A stretch of DNA of 64,000 nucleotides, taken from NCBI RefSeq assembly GCF_030505395.1, contig NZ_CP130044.1:1039001-1103000 (forward strand), read 5' to 3'. The position numbers and the translations under genes are program-made. This document shows positions 7,284 through 16,481 of the stretch, piece by piece (within the stretch, counting starts at the first letter, position 1; the number at the start of each line of letters is the position of its first letter). Source of the DNA: Asticcacaulis sp. ZE23SCel15. Lineage in GTDB: Bacteria > Pseudomonadota > Alphaproteobacteria > Caulobacterales > Caulobacteraceae. The notes beneath the pieces were generated by a model that saw only the letters and a program-made list of their open reading frames with translations, ran no database searches and had not been told where the DNA came from.

Positions 7284-8125
7284 TTGAGACCTTACCCACA
7301 GGGGCGGCGAAAGTGGCCGGCGTGGTTGGCCAGCCGATCCACCAGTCCTTAAGCCCGTTTTTGCATAACGCCTGGTTGCGTGAATTGCGCCTCAATGGGG
7401 TCTATGCGCCGTTTTCACCCAAGGACGAGCATGGTTTTGAACGCCTGATCCTGTCGTGCCGGACCAATGGTATCAAGGGATTGAATGTCACCGCCCCGTA
7501 TAAGGAAATCGCCCTTAAACTGGCCGACAGCTATTCCGATATAGCGCTTTCCTGCGGTTCGGCTAATCTGCTGGCCTTTGATGATGAAGGTCATGTCCAT
7601 GCCAATTCCACCGATGGGCTCGGGCTGATCCGGGCGTTTGAACTGCAATCGCCCGGTTGCGACCTGAAGAAGCCGGTTGCGATCATGGGGGCAGGGGGCG
7701 CGGCCCGCGCGGTCATCGCCGCCCTGCTAGCCAGGGGTTGCACCGATGTGCGCATCGTCAACCGCACCATCGCCCGCGCCGAAGAACTGGTTTTTGCCTT
7801 CAAAGACGGCGTGTCGGCCTTTGATGTCACCCAGATCGCGCGCGCCTTTGACGGGGTGAGCGCGATCATCAACGCCGCCTCCGGCGGGCCCTTGCCGCTA
7901 TTTGATCACGCGCCAGAAGATGCCACGGCTATGGATATGACCTATCGGCCACTCAAAACCGCGTGGTTACAGGCGGCGGAGGCGAGGGGGCTTAAGCTGG
8001 TTGATGGCCTGAATATGCTGATTGAGCAGGCGCGGCCGTCGTTTGAAGCCTTTTATGGCGAAGCGCCGCCTGCCGAATTTGATATCCGCGATCTGGCCCT
8101 GCGCTATCTGGGGGAAGTTCTGTGA
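7280..8125 (+). CDS. aroE: Shikimate dehydrogenase
   Basis: NADPH-dependent reduction of 3-dehydroshikimate to shikimate in aromatic amino acid synthesis. The 281 residues show the substrate domain with SLSPFLHN (23-30), catalytic Lys75 in NVTAPYK and Asp112 in NSTDGLG, then a nucleotide domain with GAGGAARA (137-144) and NRT for NADP phosphate binding. The ATG overlaps the maf stop, and its own TGA overlaps the GTG start of coaE, so the genes are translationally coupled. Confidence 0.95.
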   Translation: MIETLPTGAAKVAGVVGQPIHQSLSPFLHNAWLRELRLNGVYAPFSPKDEHGFERLILSCRTNGIKGLNVTAPYKEIALKLADSYSDIALSCGSANLLAFDDEGHVHANSTDGLGLIRAFELQSPGCDLKKPVAIMGAGGAARAVIAALLARGCTDVRIVNRTIARAEELVFAFKDGVSAFDVTQIARAFDGVSAIINAASGGPLPLFDHAPEDATAMDMTYRPLKTAWLQAAEARGLKLVDGLNMLIEQARPSFEAFYGEAPPAEFDIRDLALRYLGEVL

Positions 8126-8751
8126 CCAAAAAGCCTGTAATAAGATTGGGCCTGACCGGCTCAATCGGCATGGGCAAATCGACGGTCGCGAAGATGTTCG
8201 CGGATCTGGGCGTGCCGGTCTGGGATGCTGATGAGGTGGTCCATCGGCTTTATGCGACCTCGCAACCCCTGAAAGATAAGCTATGTTTGGCGTTCGGGGT
8301 GATCCTGAAAGACAACAGCATCGACCGCGCCCGTTTGTCGGAAATCCTGAAAGCTGATCCGTCGAAGTTTGCGGTACTGGACGCCATTGTCCATCCCTTG
8401 GTGCGCGAAGATCGTGCTGGCTTTATGGAAACCCATAGGGACTCACCGCTGGTTCTTGCCGATATTCCGCTGCTGTATGAGACCGGGTCTGAGAAAAACC
8501 TCGACTATGTTCTGGTGGTGAGTGCCCCGCCGGAGGTGCAAAAAGCGCGCGTTATGGCCCGCCCCGGCATGACTGAGGCCAAGTTTAACGATATTCTGTC
8601 GCGCCAGATCAGTGATGCTGAAAAACGTCAGCGGGCTAACTTTCTGATCCTGACCGATCAGCCGCTTGAGGCGACCCGCGCCGAGGTGGCGGCACTGTAC
8701 ACCAAATTAATCTACGGCAATCTGGACAAACCCCTGCGAAGCAACCCATAA
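8122..8751 (+). CDS. coaE: Dephospho-CoA kinase
   Basis: Last step of coenzyme A synthesis: phosphorylates the 3'-hydroxyl of dephospho-CoA. The 209 residues have the P-loop GLTGSIGMGKST at 10-21, the DADEVVH substrate motif soon after, and ADIPLLYETG in the lid region. The start is GTG at 8122, sharing GTGA with the aroE stop; no other start fits the P-loop position. dnaQ begins 6 nt after its stop. Confidence 0.95.
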   Translation: MTKKPVIRLGLTGSIGMGKSTVAKMFADLGVPVWDADEVVHRLYATSQPLKDKLCLAFGVILKDNSIDRARLSEILKADPSKFAVLDAIVHPLVREDRAGFMETHRDSPLVLADIPLLYETGSEKNLDYVLVVSAPPEVQKARVMARPGMTEAKFNDILSRQISDAEKRQRANFLILTDQPLEATRAEVAALYTKLIYGNLDKPLRSNP

Positions 8752-8757
8752 AAAAGC

Positions 8758-9465
8758 ATGGCCAGAGAAATTGTCTTCGATACCGAAACCACCGGCATTG
8801 ACCCCAGGGCGGGGCACCGCCTGATTGAAATCGGCTGTGTCGAGCTTGAGGATCTTTTGCCGACGGGTCGCAGTTTGCACCGCTACATGGACCCTGAGCG
8901 GATTATCGAGGCTGATGCCACGCGCATCCACGGCATCACCAATGAGATGGTGGCGGGAAAGCCGAAGTTTGCCGATCTGGCCGAAGAATTCCTGAACTTT
9001 GTAGGTGACAGCCGCATCATTGCCCATAATGCCAGCTTTGACCGCGGCTTCATCAATATGGAGCTGGAGCGCCTAGGTCGTGTGACGTTGCCGGAGACCC
9101 AGTGGCTCGATACGCTTGAGATTGCGCGTAACGTCTTTCCGGGTATGGCCAATTCGCTGGATGCCCTGTGCCGACGCTATAATATTTCGCTGGCCGAGCG
9201 CGATAAGCACGGCGCTTTGCTTGATGCGCGGCTGCTGGCCGACGTTTATCTGGAACTGATGGGCGGCAAGGAGCGGGGGCTGGACCTCGCCATGGCCAGT
9301 GACTTTGGTGAGGATGGACTGGCCTATAAGGCCAAACCCTACGGCCCGCGCCCGAAACCTTTGCCATCGCAAATTCATCCGGAGGAGGCGCAGGCTCACA
9401 AAGCGTTTATAGCTAAGTACCTGAAAGACAAGGCCCTCTGGCCTGCGGATACCAACTACCAATAA
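8758..9465 (+). CDS. dnaQ: DNA polymerase III epsilon subunit (proofreading exonuclease)
   Basis: 3'-5' proofreading exonuclease of the replicative polymerase. The 235 residues have the three exonuclease motifs of the DnaQ family: ExoI DTETTG (8-13), ExoII HNASFD, and ExoIII-epsilon HGALLDARLLAD with its histidine. The C-terminal part after about residue 185 is the region that usually contacts the polymerase alpha subunit. It is last in the origin-proximal plus-strand operon and is followed by a strong hairpin at 9476-9512. Confidence 0.95.
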   Translation: MAREIVFDTETTGIDPRAGHRLIEIGCVELEDLLPTGRSLHRYMDPERIIEADATRIHGITNEMVAGKPKFADLAEEFLNFVGDSRIIAHNASFDRGFINMELERLGRVTLPETQWLDTLEIARNVFPGMANSLDALCRRYNISLAERDKHGALLDARLLADVYLELMGGKERGLDLAMASDFGEDGLAYKAKPYGPRPKPLPSQIHPEEAQAHKAFIAKYLKDKALWPADTNYQ

Positions 9466-9475
9466 ACACAAAAGA

Positions 9476-9512
9476 CAAACCGAAGCGTCGGGCCGCCCCG
9501 AGCTTCGGTTTG
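9476..9512. terminator. Bidirectional hairpin terminator between dnaQ and secB
   Basis: CAAACCGAAGC (9476-9486) pairs perfectly with GCTTCGGTTTG (9502-9512), with further pairing in the GC-rich loop. It sits 10 nt after the dnaQ stop and 53 nt past the secB stop on the other strand, so it can serve both convergent genes. The T tracts are short. Confidence 0.75.
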
Positions 9513-9565
9513 ACAATATTGAACCGATAAAAAGTAACCGCAGGGCAACTTTTTATCGAACTCAC

Positions 9566-10078
9566 TTAGGCCTGACCGGCAGTTTCGCCGATAGAGCCTG
9601 CGTTCTTTTGCGACATGTAAAGCGCCGCGAAATCGATTGGCTCGACCATGAACGGCGGGAAGAAGCCACCATCAGCCGTGACATCCGAAATGATACGGCG
9701 TGCAAACGGGAACAGGTAGCGCGGACATTCGACCAGCAGGGTCGGCTCGACCATATGTTGCGGGACATTAGCCAATTGGAACAGGCCACCGTAAACCAGT
9801 TCGATATTAAATACCGGCCCTTCGGGGTTAGTGGCCTTAACCGACAGCTTAAGATCAACCTCGAACAGGCCATCCGGGCGGCCCTTGGCGTTCATCTCCA
9901 CGCCCATATCGACTTCGGGACGGACATCCATGCGCAGCGACTGCGGCGCGCGCGGGTTTTCAAACGAAAAATCGCGGATGAACTGGGCTAAAACCTGCAT
10001 ATTGGCGGGCAGGGCGGTGAGGCCTTCGGTCTGGGCCCCGTTTTGGGTGTTGGCTTCAGGAGCCACGGTATCAGTCAT
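9566..10078 (-). CDS. secB: Protein-export chaperone SecB
   Basis: Tetrameric cytosolic chaperone that keeps preproteins unfolded and delivers them to SecA. The 170 residues contain the family core: [19 protein letters not shown], then [24 protein letters not shown] and the conserved [18 protein letters not shown] near the C-terminus. A 25-residue acidic/polar extension precedes the core, common in alphaproteobacteria. It converges on dnaQ and diverges from the Tim44-domain gene across a 173-bp gap that must hold both promoters. Confidence 0.96.
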   Translation of the reverse strand: MTDTVAPEANTQNGAQTEGLTALPANMQVLAQFIRDFSFENPRAPQSLRMDVRPEVDMGVEMNAKGRPDGLFEVDLKLSVKATNPEGPVFNIELVYGGLFQLANVPQHMVEPTLLVECPRYLFPFARRIISDVTADGGFFPPFMVEPIDFAALYMSQKNAGSIGETAGQA

Positions 10079-10251
10079 AACAAAACAACTCCGGCTATGG
10101 GCGCAAGGGTGCTGCGACCCGCGCTTTTTAGTGTAAAAACGCTGCTATCACGCAAGAAAACAATAAGCAATCGAACTGAACGGTTCCGTTTCCTTAAACT
10201 TTCCCTATATAGATAGTAAATCAAACACGCAAAGTAAGAGAGTTTAAAGGG

Positions 10252-10905
10252 ATGTCGGTCGAACTGGTTATATTTGCGGTCATTGCCGTAGTGGTTTTGT
10301 TCCAGCTTTATAATGTCTTAGGCCGTCGCGTGGGCTTTAAGGTCGAGGACAAGCCTGCTCCCCGGATAAGCGAGGATGGTGACGGACCGGTTCGTATCGA
10401 AAAAAAGCCCGAAGCCCCGAAGTTTCCCAACCTCGAAGCGCTCAAAGCCCGCGACCCGCAATTCAATGAAATCAACTTCATTGAAAAGGCGCGCGAAACC
10501 TACGAAGGTGTCGTCGTGGCCTTCACCAAGGGCGATGTCGACCCGGTCAAGGATCGTCTGGCCGACAACGTCTATAATGTGTTCTCAAAAGCCGTTCAGA
10601 ACCGCGATCCGTCGGCACCCAAGGAAAGCGTGACCTTTGTCGATGGACCCAAGGTCGATATGGAATTGATCGATTTCAAGGATGACTTCGCGCATATCCG
10701 TGTGCGTTTCCTGTCGGAACTGCTCTATCAGACTGAGGCCGCAAAGCCTGCTGAGCCAACCGTGCCGGAAACCGATGTACTGCCGGTGCCGGTTGAGGCT
10801 AAGAAAACCCATAAGCGCACCGCCGAATACTGGACGTTCCATAAGAACCTGAAATCCGGCAATAATCCGTGGCTGCTGGCCAAGGTCGAGGCGGCCAAGG
10901 CGTGA
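10252..10905 (+). CDS. Tim44/TimA-domain membrane-anchored protein
   Basis: A 217-residue protein with one N-terminal membrane anchor (about 3-20, VELVIFAVIAVVVLFQLYNV), a charged Pro-rich linker, and a C-terminal Tim44-like domain from about residue 60 (FIEKARETYEGVVVAFTKGD). Such proteins are bacterial relatives of the mitochondrial import motor subunit Tim44; their role in bacteria is not settled. An AAAGGG precedes the ATG. Its stop overlaps the GTG start of mltA (GTGA), so the two are translationally coupled, suggesting an envelope role. secB diverges from it; whether they cooperate in export is only a guess. Confidence 0.85.
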   Translation: MSVELVIFAVIAVVVLFQLYNVLGRRVGFKVEDKPAPRISEDGDGPVRIEKKPEAPKFPNLEALKARDPQFNEINFIEKARETYEGVVVAFTKGDVDPVKDRLADNVYNVFSKAVQNRDPSAPKESVTFVDGPKVDMELIDFKDDFAHIRVRFLSELLYQTEAAKPAEPTVPETDVLPVPVEAKKTHKRTAEYWTFHKNLKSGNNPWLLAKVEAAKA

Positions 10906-12031
10906 GGTTAAAACTACTGGCGGGCCTTGCACTGTCGGCAATGTTGGCCGCGTGCGCGCAAACCCCTAAACCTGTAACGCCGACCCCGCTGCCGCCGGTA
11001 ACACCCAAACCCGCGCCGGTTCCCGAACCGTCTTCGCCCCTTAAACCCCTGGCCAGTCTGCCTGGATGGGGTCTGTCGGATTCTTTTGTGGCGTTTGAAG
11101 CGCTGCGCGGGACATGCGCTTATAAAAAAGGCCGGCAGTATCAGCGCGTGTGCGAAAACCTAAGCCACACTGATTTTGCGGGTCCTGATGATATCAAAGC
11201 CTTTTTCGAAGCCAATTTTGGAGTCGAGGGTCTGGACGGTGAGGGGCTGCTGACGGCCTATTTCGTGCCGGAATATGAAGCAGTCTCAGCACCCGATGCC
11301 GAATTTTCGCAACCTGTGCGCCTTAAACCTGCTGATCTGGTGATTGTGCGTGGCGATCAGATGTTTCCGCCGCAAACAGCCACTAAGGTCGCTGCACGTG
11401 TGGTCGACGGCCAATATGTCCCGTATTACACCCGCGCTGAGATCGAAGCCCAACCTGCCGAAACCCCGCTTTATATGCGGCCTGAAGACTATTTCTTCAT
11501 GCAGCTTCAGGGGTCAGGCTATCTGGAATTACCGGACGGGTCCAAGTTTCTGGCCGCCTATGCTGCCGATAATGGCCACCCGTTTGTGGGGATTGCAAAG
11601 CCCATGGTAGATCGCGGAATCTGGAAAAAGACAAATCTTCCGGCGACAATATCCGCGCCTGGCTGGCGGCCAATCGTGGCGATGTGGCGCGCGAGATGAT
11701 GAATCTCAATCCGCGTTATGCGTTTTTCAAGATCGAAGATCCGCACGATCCGCTGGGTGCGGCGGGTGTGCCCTTGCCGGGCGGATCAGCGATTGCGGTT
11801 GATCCGGCGCACCATCAGTACGGCGACCTGTACTGGATCGATGCCAATGCGGGCGCGTTAAAAGACGCCTTCCCGCAGTATCAGCGCATGGTCTCGGCGC
11901 TCGATACCGGCGGCGCGATCAAGGGTAAAATCCGGGCGGATCTGTATATGGGCCACGGCGCCCGTGCCGGTACCGAAGCGGGCCGCGTCAAACACAAACT
12001 TAAAATGTGGCGGATCGTACCTAAACATTAA
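10902..12031 (+). pseudogene. mltA: Membrane-bound lytic murein transglycosylase A, split by a frameshift
   Basis: MltA cleaves peptidoglycan to 1,6-anhydro products at the outer membrane. The first frame starts at GTG 10902 with a lipoprotein signal (MRLKLLAGLALSAMLAACAQ, lipobox LAAC). It carries the MltA domain through GHPFVGIAKPMVDRGIW, then runs out of phase to a stop at 11697-11699. The rest of the family sequence continues in the -1 frame: RAWLAANRGDVAREMMNLNP, then DPLGAAGVPL, DTGGAIKGKIRADLYMGHG and the end at 12031. The phases meet at a run of five A (11625-11629); one extra A would restore a normal protein of about 376 residues. Either a homopolymer sequencing error or a recent inactivating deletion explains this. 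The 3' end overlaps the convergent MAPEG gene by 11 bp. Confidence 0.85.
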
Positions 12032-12431
12032 AGGCGACCCGGATCGTCCGCACCAACATATAACCCAATATGCCGGTGGCGCACAAAAACACGCAAAAGC
12101 GCAAAATGACGATATTGTGCACCGCCTGTATCAGCGAATGGACGATCCGCAGGCCCACATAGATCCACGCCAGCGTTATAAACAGGCGATCGCCCCAGCC
12201 GCTCAGGTGAATGACGCTGCTTAAGGCATAGAACAGCACGGGCTGCTCCAGCAGGTTGGCATAGTTATCGGCAGGGTCACGGGCATAGGGCGGCAATTGC
12301 GCCAGTAGCCGCTTATCGGTCAGGCGCTGCGGGTCTACCTTATGGGCAAACAAAGCCGTTATGCGGGCGGCATAAAGCCAAACCAGCATCAGCATCGTCC
12401 ACGCAATCAGGGCCAGAACCGGGTGCAACAT
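12021..12431 (-). CDS. MAPEG-family membrane protein
   Basis: A 136-residue integral membrane protein with four hydrophobic segments and the MAPEG-like features RITALFAHKVDP (first loop) and NLLEQPVLFYALSS, which resemble eicosanoid/glutathione-metabolism membrane proteins. Bacterial members are mostly uncharacterised; some have glutathione transferase activity. It overlaps the mltA tail by 11 bp, so transcription converges. No partner gene is evident. Confidence 0.8.
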   Translation of the reverse strand: MLHPVLALIAWTMLMLVWLYAARITALFAHKVDPQRLTDKRLLAQLPPYARDPADNYANLLEQPVLFYALSSVIHLSGWGDRLFITLAWIYVGLRIVHSLIQAVHNIVILRFCVFLCATGILGYMLVRTIRVAFNV

Positions 12432-12473
12432 ATCCGGTACTATAATCTGAAATTCCTAAGATAACGCCACCGC

Positions 12474-12544
12474 CCTCAAGAAGCGCAGCGTTAGGGCAAC
12501 TAAAAAAGCGCTCAAGAAGCGAAGCGGTAGCGCACTAAAAAAAA
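12474..12544. repeat. Imperfect tandem repeat, two 33-nt units
   Basis: Two adjacent units, starting at 12475 and 12511, share CTCAAGAAGCG then near-identical CAGCGTTAG / AAGCGGTAG segments and end in CACTAAAAAA-type A runs. They fill the gap upstream of the MAPEG gene and just past the end of the HerA-like ATPase gene. Function unknown; no ORF of note crosses them. Confidence 0.5.
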
Positions 12545-12568
12545 CCCTTGACCCGTAACCTGGAGTTT

Positions 12569-12603
12569 CTCTCCTCCCCATGCCTGTGGCATAGGGAGGA
12601 GAG
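12569..12603 (+). terminator. Long hairpin followed by T run
   Basis: CTCTCCTCCCCATGCC (12569-12584) pairs with GGCATAGGGAGGAGAG (12588-12603) with one mismatch and a 3-nt loop. TTTTT follows on the plus strand at 12605-12609. It lies just beyond the stop of the minus-strand HerA-like gene. As a rho-independent terminator it points plus; no nearby plus gene clearly uses it except mltA, about 540 nt upstream. Confidence 0.5.
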
Positions 12604-12606
12604 TTT

Positions 12607-14097
12607 TTACCGCCGCTTGGTCGTTTTCTTCATCGAGCCCAACAGCCCACGGACCAGTTCGCGCCCAAGGGTCACACCGATGGTGCGGATGACCGAGACC
12701 GCCACTGAGGTCACTGCTTTTTCGGTCGATGAGGCTTTGCGCGCCGGTTCCTTAACCGTGGTTTTGGTGATTTTCACCTCTTCCTCTTCGACCACCTCAG
12801 CCTGTTTGCGTTTGGACAGGATTTCAAAGGCGGATTCGCGGTCTTTGGCATCGTCATAGACGCCACCCACTGGCGATTTGGCAAACACGGCCTGACGTTC
12901 CGCATCGGTCGCGGCCCCCAGACGCGACGCGGGCGGGCGGATCAGGGCGTGAGCGGTCACCGTCGGGCGACCTTTTTCATCCAGCAGCGACACTAGCGCC
13001 TCACCGACACCTAAGCCCTGAATGGCCTCGATGGTATCAAACTCAGGGTTAGCGCGGAATGAGTTGGCGGCGGCTTTCAGGCCCTTTTGCTCGGACGGCG
13101 TATAGGCGCGCAGGGCGTGCTGGATGCGGTTGCCAAGTTGGGCCAGCACAGAGTCGGGCACATCGGCGGGATTTTGGGTGACGAAATAGATGCCGACCCC
13201 TTTGGAACGGATCAGGCGCACGACTTGCTCGATCTTTTCCAGCAGGGATTTGGGCGCTTCGTTGAACAACAGGTGGGCTTCGTCGAAGAAAAACACCATG
13301 CGCGGCTTTTCCGGATCGCCGATTTCCGGCAGCTCCTCGAACAGTTCCGACAGCAGCCACAGCAAAAATGTCGAATATAGCCGCGGTGAGCCGATCAGTT
13401 TGTCCGCACACAGAATATTAATGTAGCCTTTGCCGCTCAGATCCGTGCGCATCAGGTCTTCTAACCGCAATGCCGGTTCGCCAAAGAACCTGGCACCGCC
13501 TTGGGTTTCCAGGGTCAGCAACTGGCGCTGAATGGCCCCGATCGATGTCGCCGATACCTGCCCATAGGTCGCCGAAATTTCCTTGGCATTCTCAGCCACA
13601 TGGTTGAGTAGGGCGCGCAGATCGGCCAGATCGAGCAGCAACAACCCTTCCTTGTCGGCGACATGGAAGGCGATGTTCAGAACGCCTTCCTGCACGTCGT
13701 TCAACTCAAATAGTCGCGCCAACAACAGCGGCCCCATCTCGGAAATCGTCGCCCGGATCGGATGGCCTTTTTCGCCGAAAATATCCCAGAAGATGACCGG
13801 CGCGGCCTTGGGCGTCAGATCAAGGTCCATGATCCTGGCGCGTTCCAGCAGCTTTTCATTGGGCGACCCCGCCACGGCCACGCCCGACAGATCGCCTTTG
13901 ATATCGGCGGCAAACACCGGCACACCCGCGTCGGAAAAGGCCTGCGCCAGGATTTGCAGGGTCACGGTCTTGCCCGTACCCGTTGCACCGGCCACAATAC
14001 CATGGCGGTTCGCGCGGCTGAATAGCAGGGTCTGTGGGCCGCCAGAGGTCGGCGATTGCGAATATCCGACCAGAACGCCTGTTGTATCCGCCATCAT
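12607..14097 (-). CDS. HerA-like / DUF853 (YjgR-type) ATPase
   Basis: A 496-residue P-loop ATPase of the DUF853 family, distantly related to HerA/FtsK DNA-pumping ATPases. Walker A GATGTGKT is at 37-44, and Walker B appears in [12 protein letters not shown], followed by [20 protein letters not shown] typical of this group. A basic C-terminal tail (KKTTKRR) follows a charged linker. The cellular role of YjgR homologues is poorly known. The gene starts ATGATG; the second ATG has better spacing to AAGG, so the start may be 14094. No nuclease partner (NurA) is adjacent. Confidence 0.87.
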   Translation of the reverse strand: MMADTTGVLVGYSQSPTSGGPQTLLFSRANRHGIVAGATGTGKTVTLQILAQAFSDAGVPVFAADIKGDLSGVAVAGSPNEKLLERARIMDLDLTPKAAPVIFWDIFGEKGHPIRATISEMGPLLLARLFELNDVQEGVLNIAFHVADKEGLLLLDLADLRALLNHVAENAKEISATYGQVSATSIGAIQRQLLTLETQGGARFFGEPALRLEDLMRTDLSGKGYINILCADKLIGSPRLYSTFLLWLLSELFEELPEIGDPEKPRMVFFFDEAHLLFNEAPKSLLEKIEQVVRLIRSKGVGIYFVTQNPADVPDSVLAQLGNRIQHALRAYTPSEQKGLKAAANSFRANPEFDTIEAIQGLGVGEALVSLLDEKGRPTVTAHALIRPPASRLGAATDAERQAVFAKSPVGGVYDDAKDRESAFEILSKRKQAEVVEEEEVKITKTTVKEPARKASSTEKAVTSVAVSVIRTIGVTLGRELVRGLLGSMKKTTKRR

Positions 14098-14435
14098 CCT
14101 TAACCCTTCACGTTTTTGTGCAATATCGAGCCCGCAAACCCTATGGCCTTAAGGGGGTGATATTCAAGATGTTTTTCGCGCAAACGGCGATTTGATCCGC
14201 GCGTGACTCACACAACTGTGATGCGAGCGCTTATGGTGCAATTCGCCTTTTGTGATAATCTTTTATCATAAGCTTTTCATTGAGAAACGCTTTAAAGGAT
14301 TGTCCCGACGACTTCCCCCCTTAAGCTAGGACAGTCCCTATTTGAAGGCCCCTTTCCCCCATAGAGGCGCTTTCAAACAAGCCGTCAGCCCTGAATAAGG
14401 GCTGGCGGCTTTTCATTTGGACGCAAAGCGTAACG
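14098..14435. other. Gene-free interval with a hairpin and an AT-rich palindrome
   Basis: About 340 bp between two minus-strand genes. It holds the terminator at 14381-14409, a small palindrome TGATAA-TCTT-TTATCA at 14253-14268, and C-rich tracts (CCCCCC near 14316; CCCCTTTCCCCC near 14350). The promoter of the HerA-like ATPase should be near 14100-14200. A small RNA on the plus strand ending at the hairpin is possible but unsupported. Confidence 0.4.
14381..14413. terminator. Hairpin terminator after the intradiol dioxygenase-like gene
   Basis: GCCGTCAGCCCT (14381-14392) pairs with AGGGCTGGCGGC (14398-14409) with one mismatch. TTTT follows on plus and TTGTTTG on minus. It lies 27 nt beyond the stop of the minus-strand gene at 14436 and is best read as its terminator. 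Confidence 0.7.
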
Positions 14436-15362
14436 CTAAATAGTCACCCCATAGGTCACCGTGCCGGTATAGCCGTTTGTGGTGTCGCCGCTTAAGGCTA
14501 TCGTCTGGGCGGCAAGCTGGGCCGCACTGTTGTCTGAGAAGACATTGTCGCTGGCAAAGGTGATGCCATTCAGATTACTGACGCTGGCACTATAGCCGCT
14601 GACATTGGCGTAGACGCTGGCGCACACATCGCGGGGCAGGGCAAACTGCGATGTCTTTAGCTTGTTGGCATAGGATGTGGCGGCGGCCAGTGACGGGTAA
14701 ACCTCAACATGCAGATGCGGCATCCGCCCGTCATAGCAGCCGGGGAAGATGGTGGTGAAGGTCACCTGACCATTGGCATCGGTGACCTGCACGCCACGCA
14801 GGTAGTTTTCGCCGGTCAGGGTATAGAGCGAATAAAGCCCATCACGGGAGCAGTGCCACAGATAGATGACATATCCGGCCAGAGGCGCACAGCTATTGCC
14901 TGAATTGACCAGCGTAATCGTCAGCGTCATCGGCAGGCCGGGTGCGGTGCCGGACGCCGAACCGACCGAGGTTCGGATATCTGAGCGATTGATGCCGGAT
15001 AAGGCCAGTACATTGATCACTGAACCTGATACCGTGTTAGATCCATCACCGGGATAGGGGCCGGCGGTCTCTTCGGCATAGGTGGTGCAGGTGCCGCTGG
15101 CGGTTGAGGATGATGAGGCCGAACTGGAGGTCGAGCTGGATGATGAACTTGACGATGAAGATGATGAGGCGTTGCTGCTGACCGTGGCGGATGTTGTCCC
15201 ACCCCCTCCGCCGCCACCACAGGCCGAGGCGAATGTGGCCGTAAACAGCCCTCCGCCGATAATGGACAGGGTGCGCCTGCGGGAGGCAACGCTTTCAATC
15301 AAATCCTGAAGGCTGCCTTCGTCCTTATGATAAGGCTCATTAGGGGTGTGGGGGTGGGGCAA
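14436..15362 (-). CDS. Tat-exported intradiol ring-cleavage dioxygenase-like lipoprotein
   Basis: 308 residues. The N-terminus has a twin-arginine-like signal (SRRRTLSIIGGG, from about 27) ending in a lipobox FASAC with Cys48, then seven Gly and a serine-rich linker (about 61-89). The C-terminal domain matches secreted intradiol dioxygenases: Tyr177 in DGLYSLY and PGCYDGRMPHLHVEV, giving Tyr210, His216 and His218. The Fe3+ ligand set Tyr-Tyr-His-His is thus complete. Substrate is unknown; such proteins may cleave catechols outside the cytoplasm. The gene stands alone with its own terminator, upstream of which nothing on the same strand is close. Confidence 0.85.
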   Translation of the reverse strand: MPHPHTPNEPYHKDEGSLQDLIESVASRRRTLSIIGGGLFTATFASACGGGGGGGTTSATVSSNASSSSSSSSSSSSTSSSASSSSTASGTCTTYAEETAGPYPGDGSNTVSGSVINVLALSGINRSDIRTSVGSASGTAPGLPMTLTITLVNSGNSCAPLAGYVIYLWHCSRDGLYSLYTLTGENYLRGVQVTDANGQVTFTTIFPGCYDGRMPHLHVEVYPSLAAATSYANKLKTSQFALPRDVCASVYANVSGYSASVSNLNGITFASDNVFSDNSAAQLAAQTIALSGDTTNGYTGTVTYGVTI

Positions 15363-15468
15363 AGCTTTAAGTCCTTATTTTTATATGGGACTTAAGGCCT
15401 TACAAAGCCAATGCGGCAAATTCGGTAACGCTGATATTTCCGGCCTGAAATGATATGGCCGAAAGCGG

Positions 15469-16440
15469 TTAAACCGGGCAGTAGATATCGCTGATGCCGC
15501 GCTCACCGCCGGATTTTGAGAGCTGCACCACCACGTCGATCAGGCTTGAGGCGTAGGCCAGCGTCTCCTGCCGCGACAGGCTCATACCGCCCTGCATGAC
15601 CATCAGGGCCAGTTGTTCCAGCGCCCCTTGCGGTGAGTTGGCGTGGACGGTGGTAAACGATCCCGGATGGCCGGTGTTGATGGCGCGCAAAAACGTCACC
15701 GCCTCAGCCCCCCGGATTTCACCAACAATGATCCGGTCAGGTCTCAGACGCAGGGAGGCCTGAAGCAGGTCATTGACTGTGACCTTGGCTTCGCCCAGTT
15801 CGCCCTTAACCGCCACAAGACCGAGCGCATTGGGCTGATGGGCGATGATTTCGGGCGTGTCTTCGACCAGAATGATGCGCTCAGCTTCCGGCACGGTTTG
15901 CAGCATGGCGTTTAGAAACGTCGTCTTACCCGATGAGGTGCCGCCGGAGATCAGCACGGTCTTGCGGGCGAGCACCGCTTTTTTCAGGAAGCCGACCGGA
16001 TCGCGACGAGCCGCCACCTGATCCTGTTCACGGGTGGTGTAGGTTGCGGCTTTGATCGGCCCGCGATCATAGGCCTCAAGCGGGCGATTGACCATGACGT
16101 GGCGGCGGATCGCCAGCGCCCAGTTTTTGCGCGTGGCGGGCGGGCCGATGACCTGCACCCGCTCACCCGTCGGCAGGGTCGCCCCCAATAACGGGTTTTC
16201 GCGGTTGATGCCCTGATGGCTGATGCGGGCGATCTGGGCGGCCAGACGACTGATCAACTGATCATTGATGTCGGGCGCGTCGAAACGCTGCATGTTCGGC
16301 TGTCCCGAAATTTCCACCCACACTTCGCCGGGACGATTGACCATGACTTCGGTCACGTCGGCGCGGTCCAGCCACTGACGAAACGGCGCCAGATAGGTGC
16401 GTAGATAAACGCCTTCGGGATGGAGCGGTTCAACGGCCAT
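15469..16440 (-). CDS. virB11: VirB11-type traffic ATPase
   Basis: Cytoplasmic hexameric ATPase powering type IV secretion. The 323 residues have Walker A GGTSSGKT (166-173), Asp box LVEDTPEI, Walker [13 protein letters not shown] and the His-box region [11 protein letters not shown] of the VirB11/PulE superfamily. It is the last gene of the virB operon, 41 nt after virB10, and ends just before a gap that leads to the intradiol gene. Its neighbours assign it to type IV secretion rather than to type II or pilus assembly. Confidence 0.94.
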   Translation of the reverse strand: MAVEPLHPEGVYLRTYLAPFRQWLDRADVTEVMVNRPGEVWVEISGQPNMQRFDAPDINDQLISRLAAQIARISHQGINRENPLLGATLPTGERVQVIGPPATRKNWALAIRRHVMVNRPLEAYDRGPIKAATYTTREQDQVAARRDPVGFLKKAVLARKTVLISGGTSSGKTTFLNAMLQTVPEAERIILVEDTPEIIAHQPNALGLVAVKGELGEAKVTVNDLLQASLRLRPDRIIVGEIRGAEAVTFLRAINTGHPGSFTTVHANSPQGALEQLALMVMQGGMSLSRQETLAYASSLIDVVVQLSKSGGERGISDIYCPV

Positions 16441-16481
16441 TAAAACTACTGGGTAAAGTCGAGATCGCGGGAAGCAAACAC

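Noticed and set aside
11625-11640. Programmed -1 frameshift in mltA
   Set aside because: The site is G-AAA-AAG, not the classical slippery A-AAA-AAG, and MltA is not known to be made by frameshifting. An indel in the A run is simpler.
14290-14413. Small RNA ending at the 14381-14409 hairpin
   Set aside because: C-rich tracts are suggestive, but no promoter can be argued, and the hairpin is explained as the terminator of the minus-strand gene.
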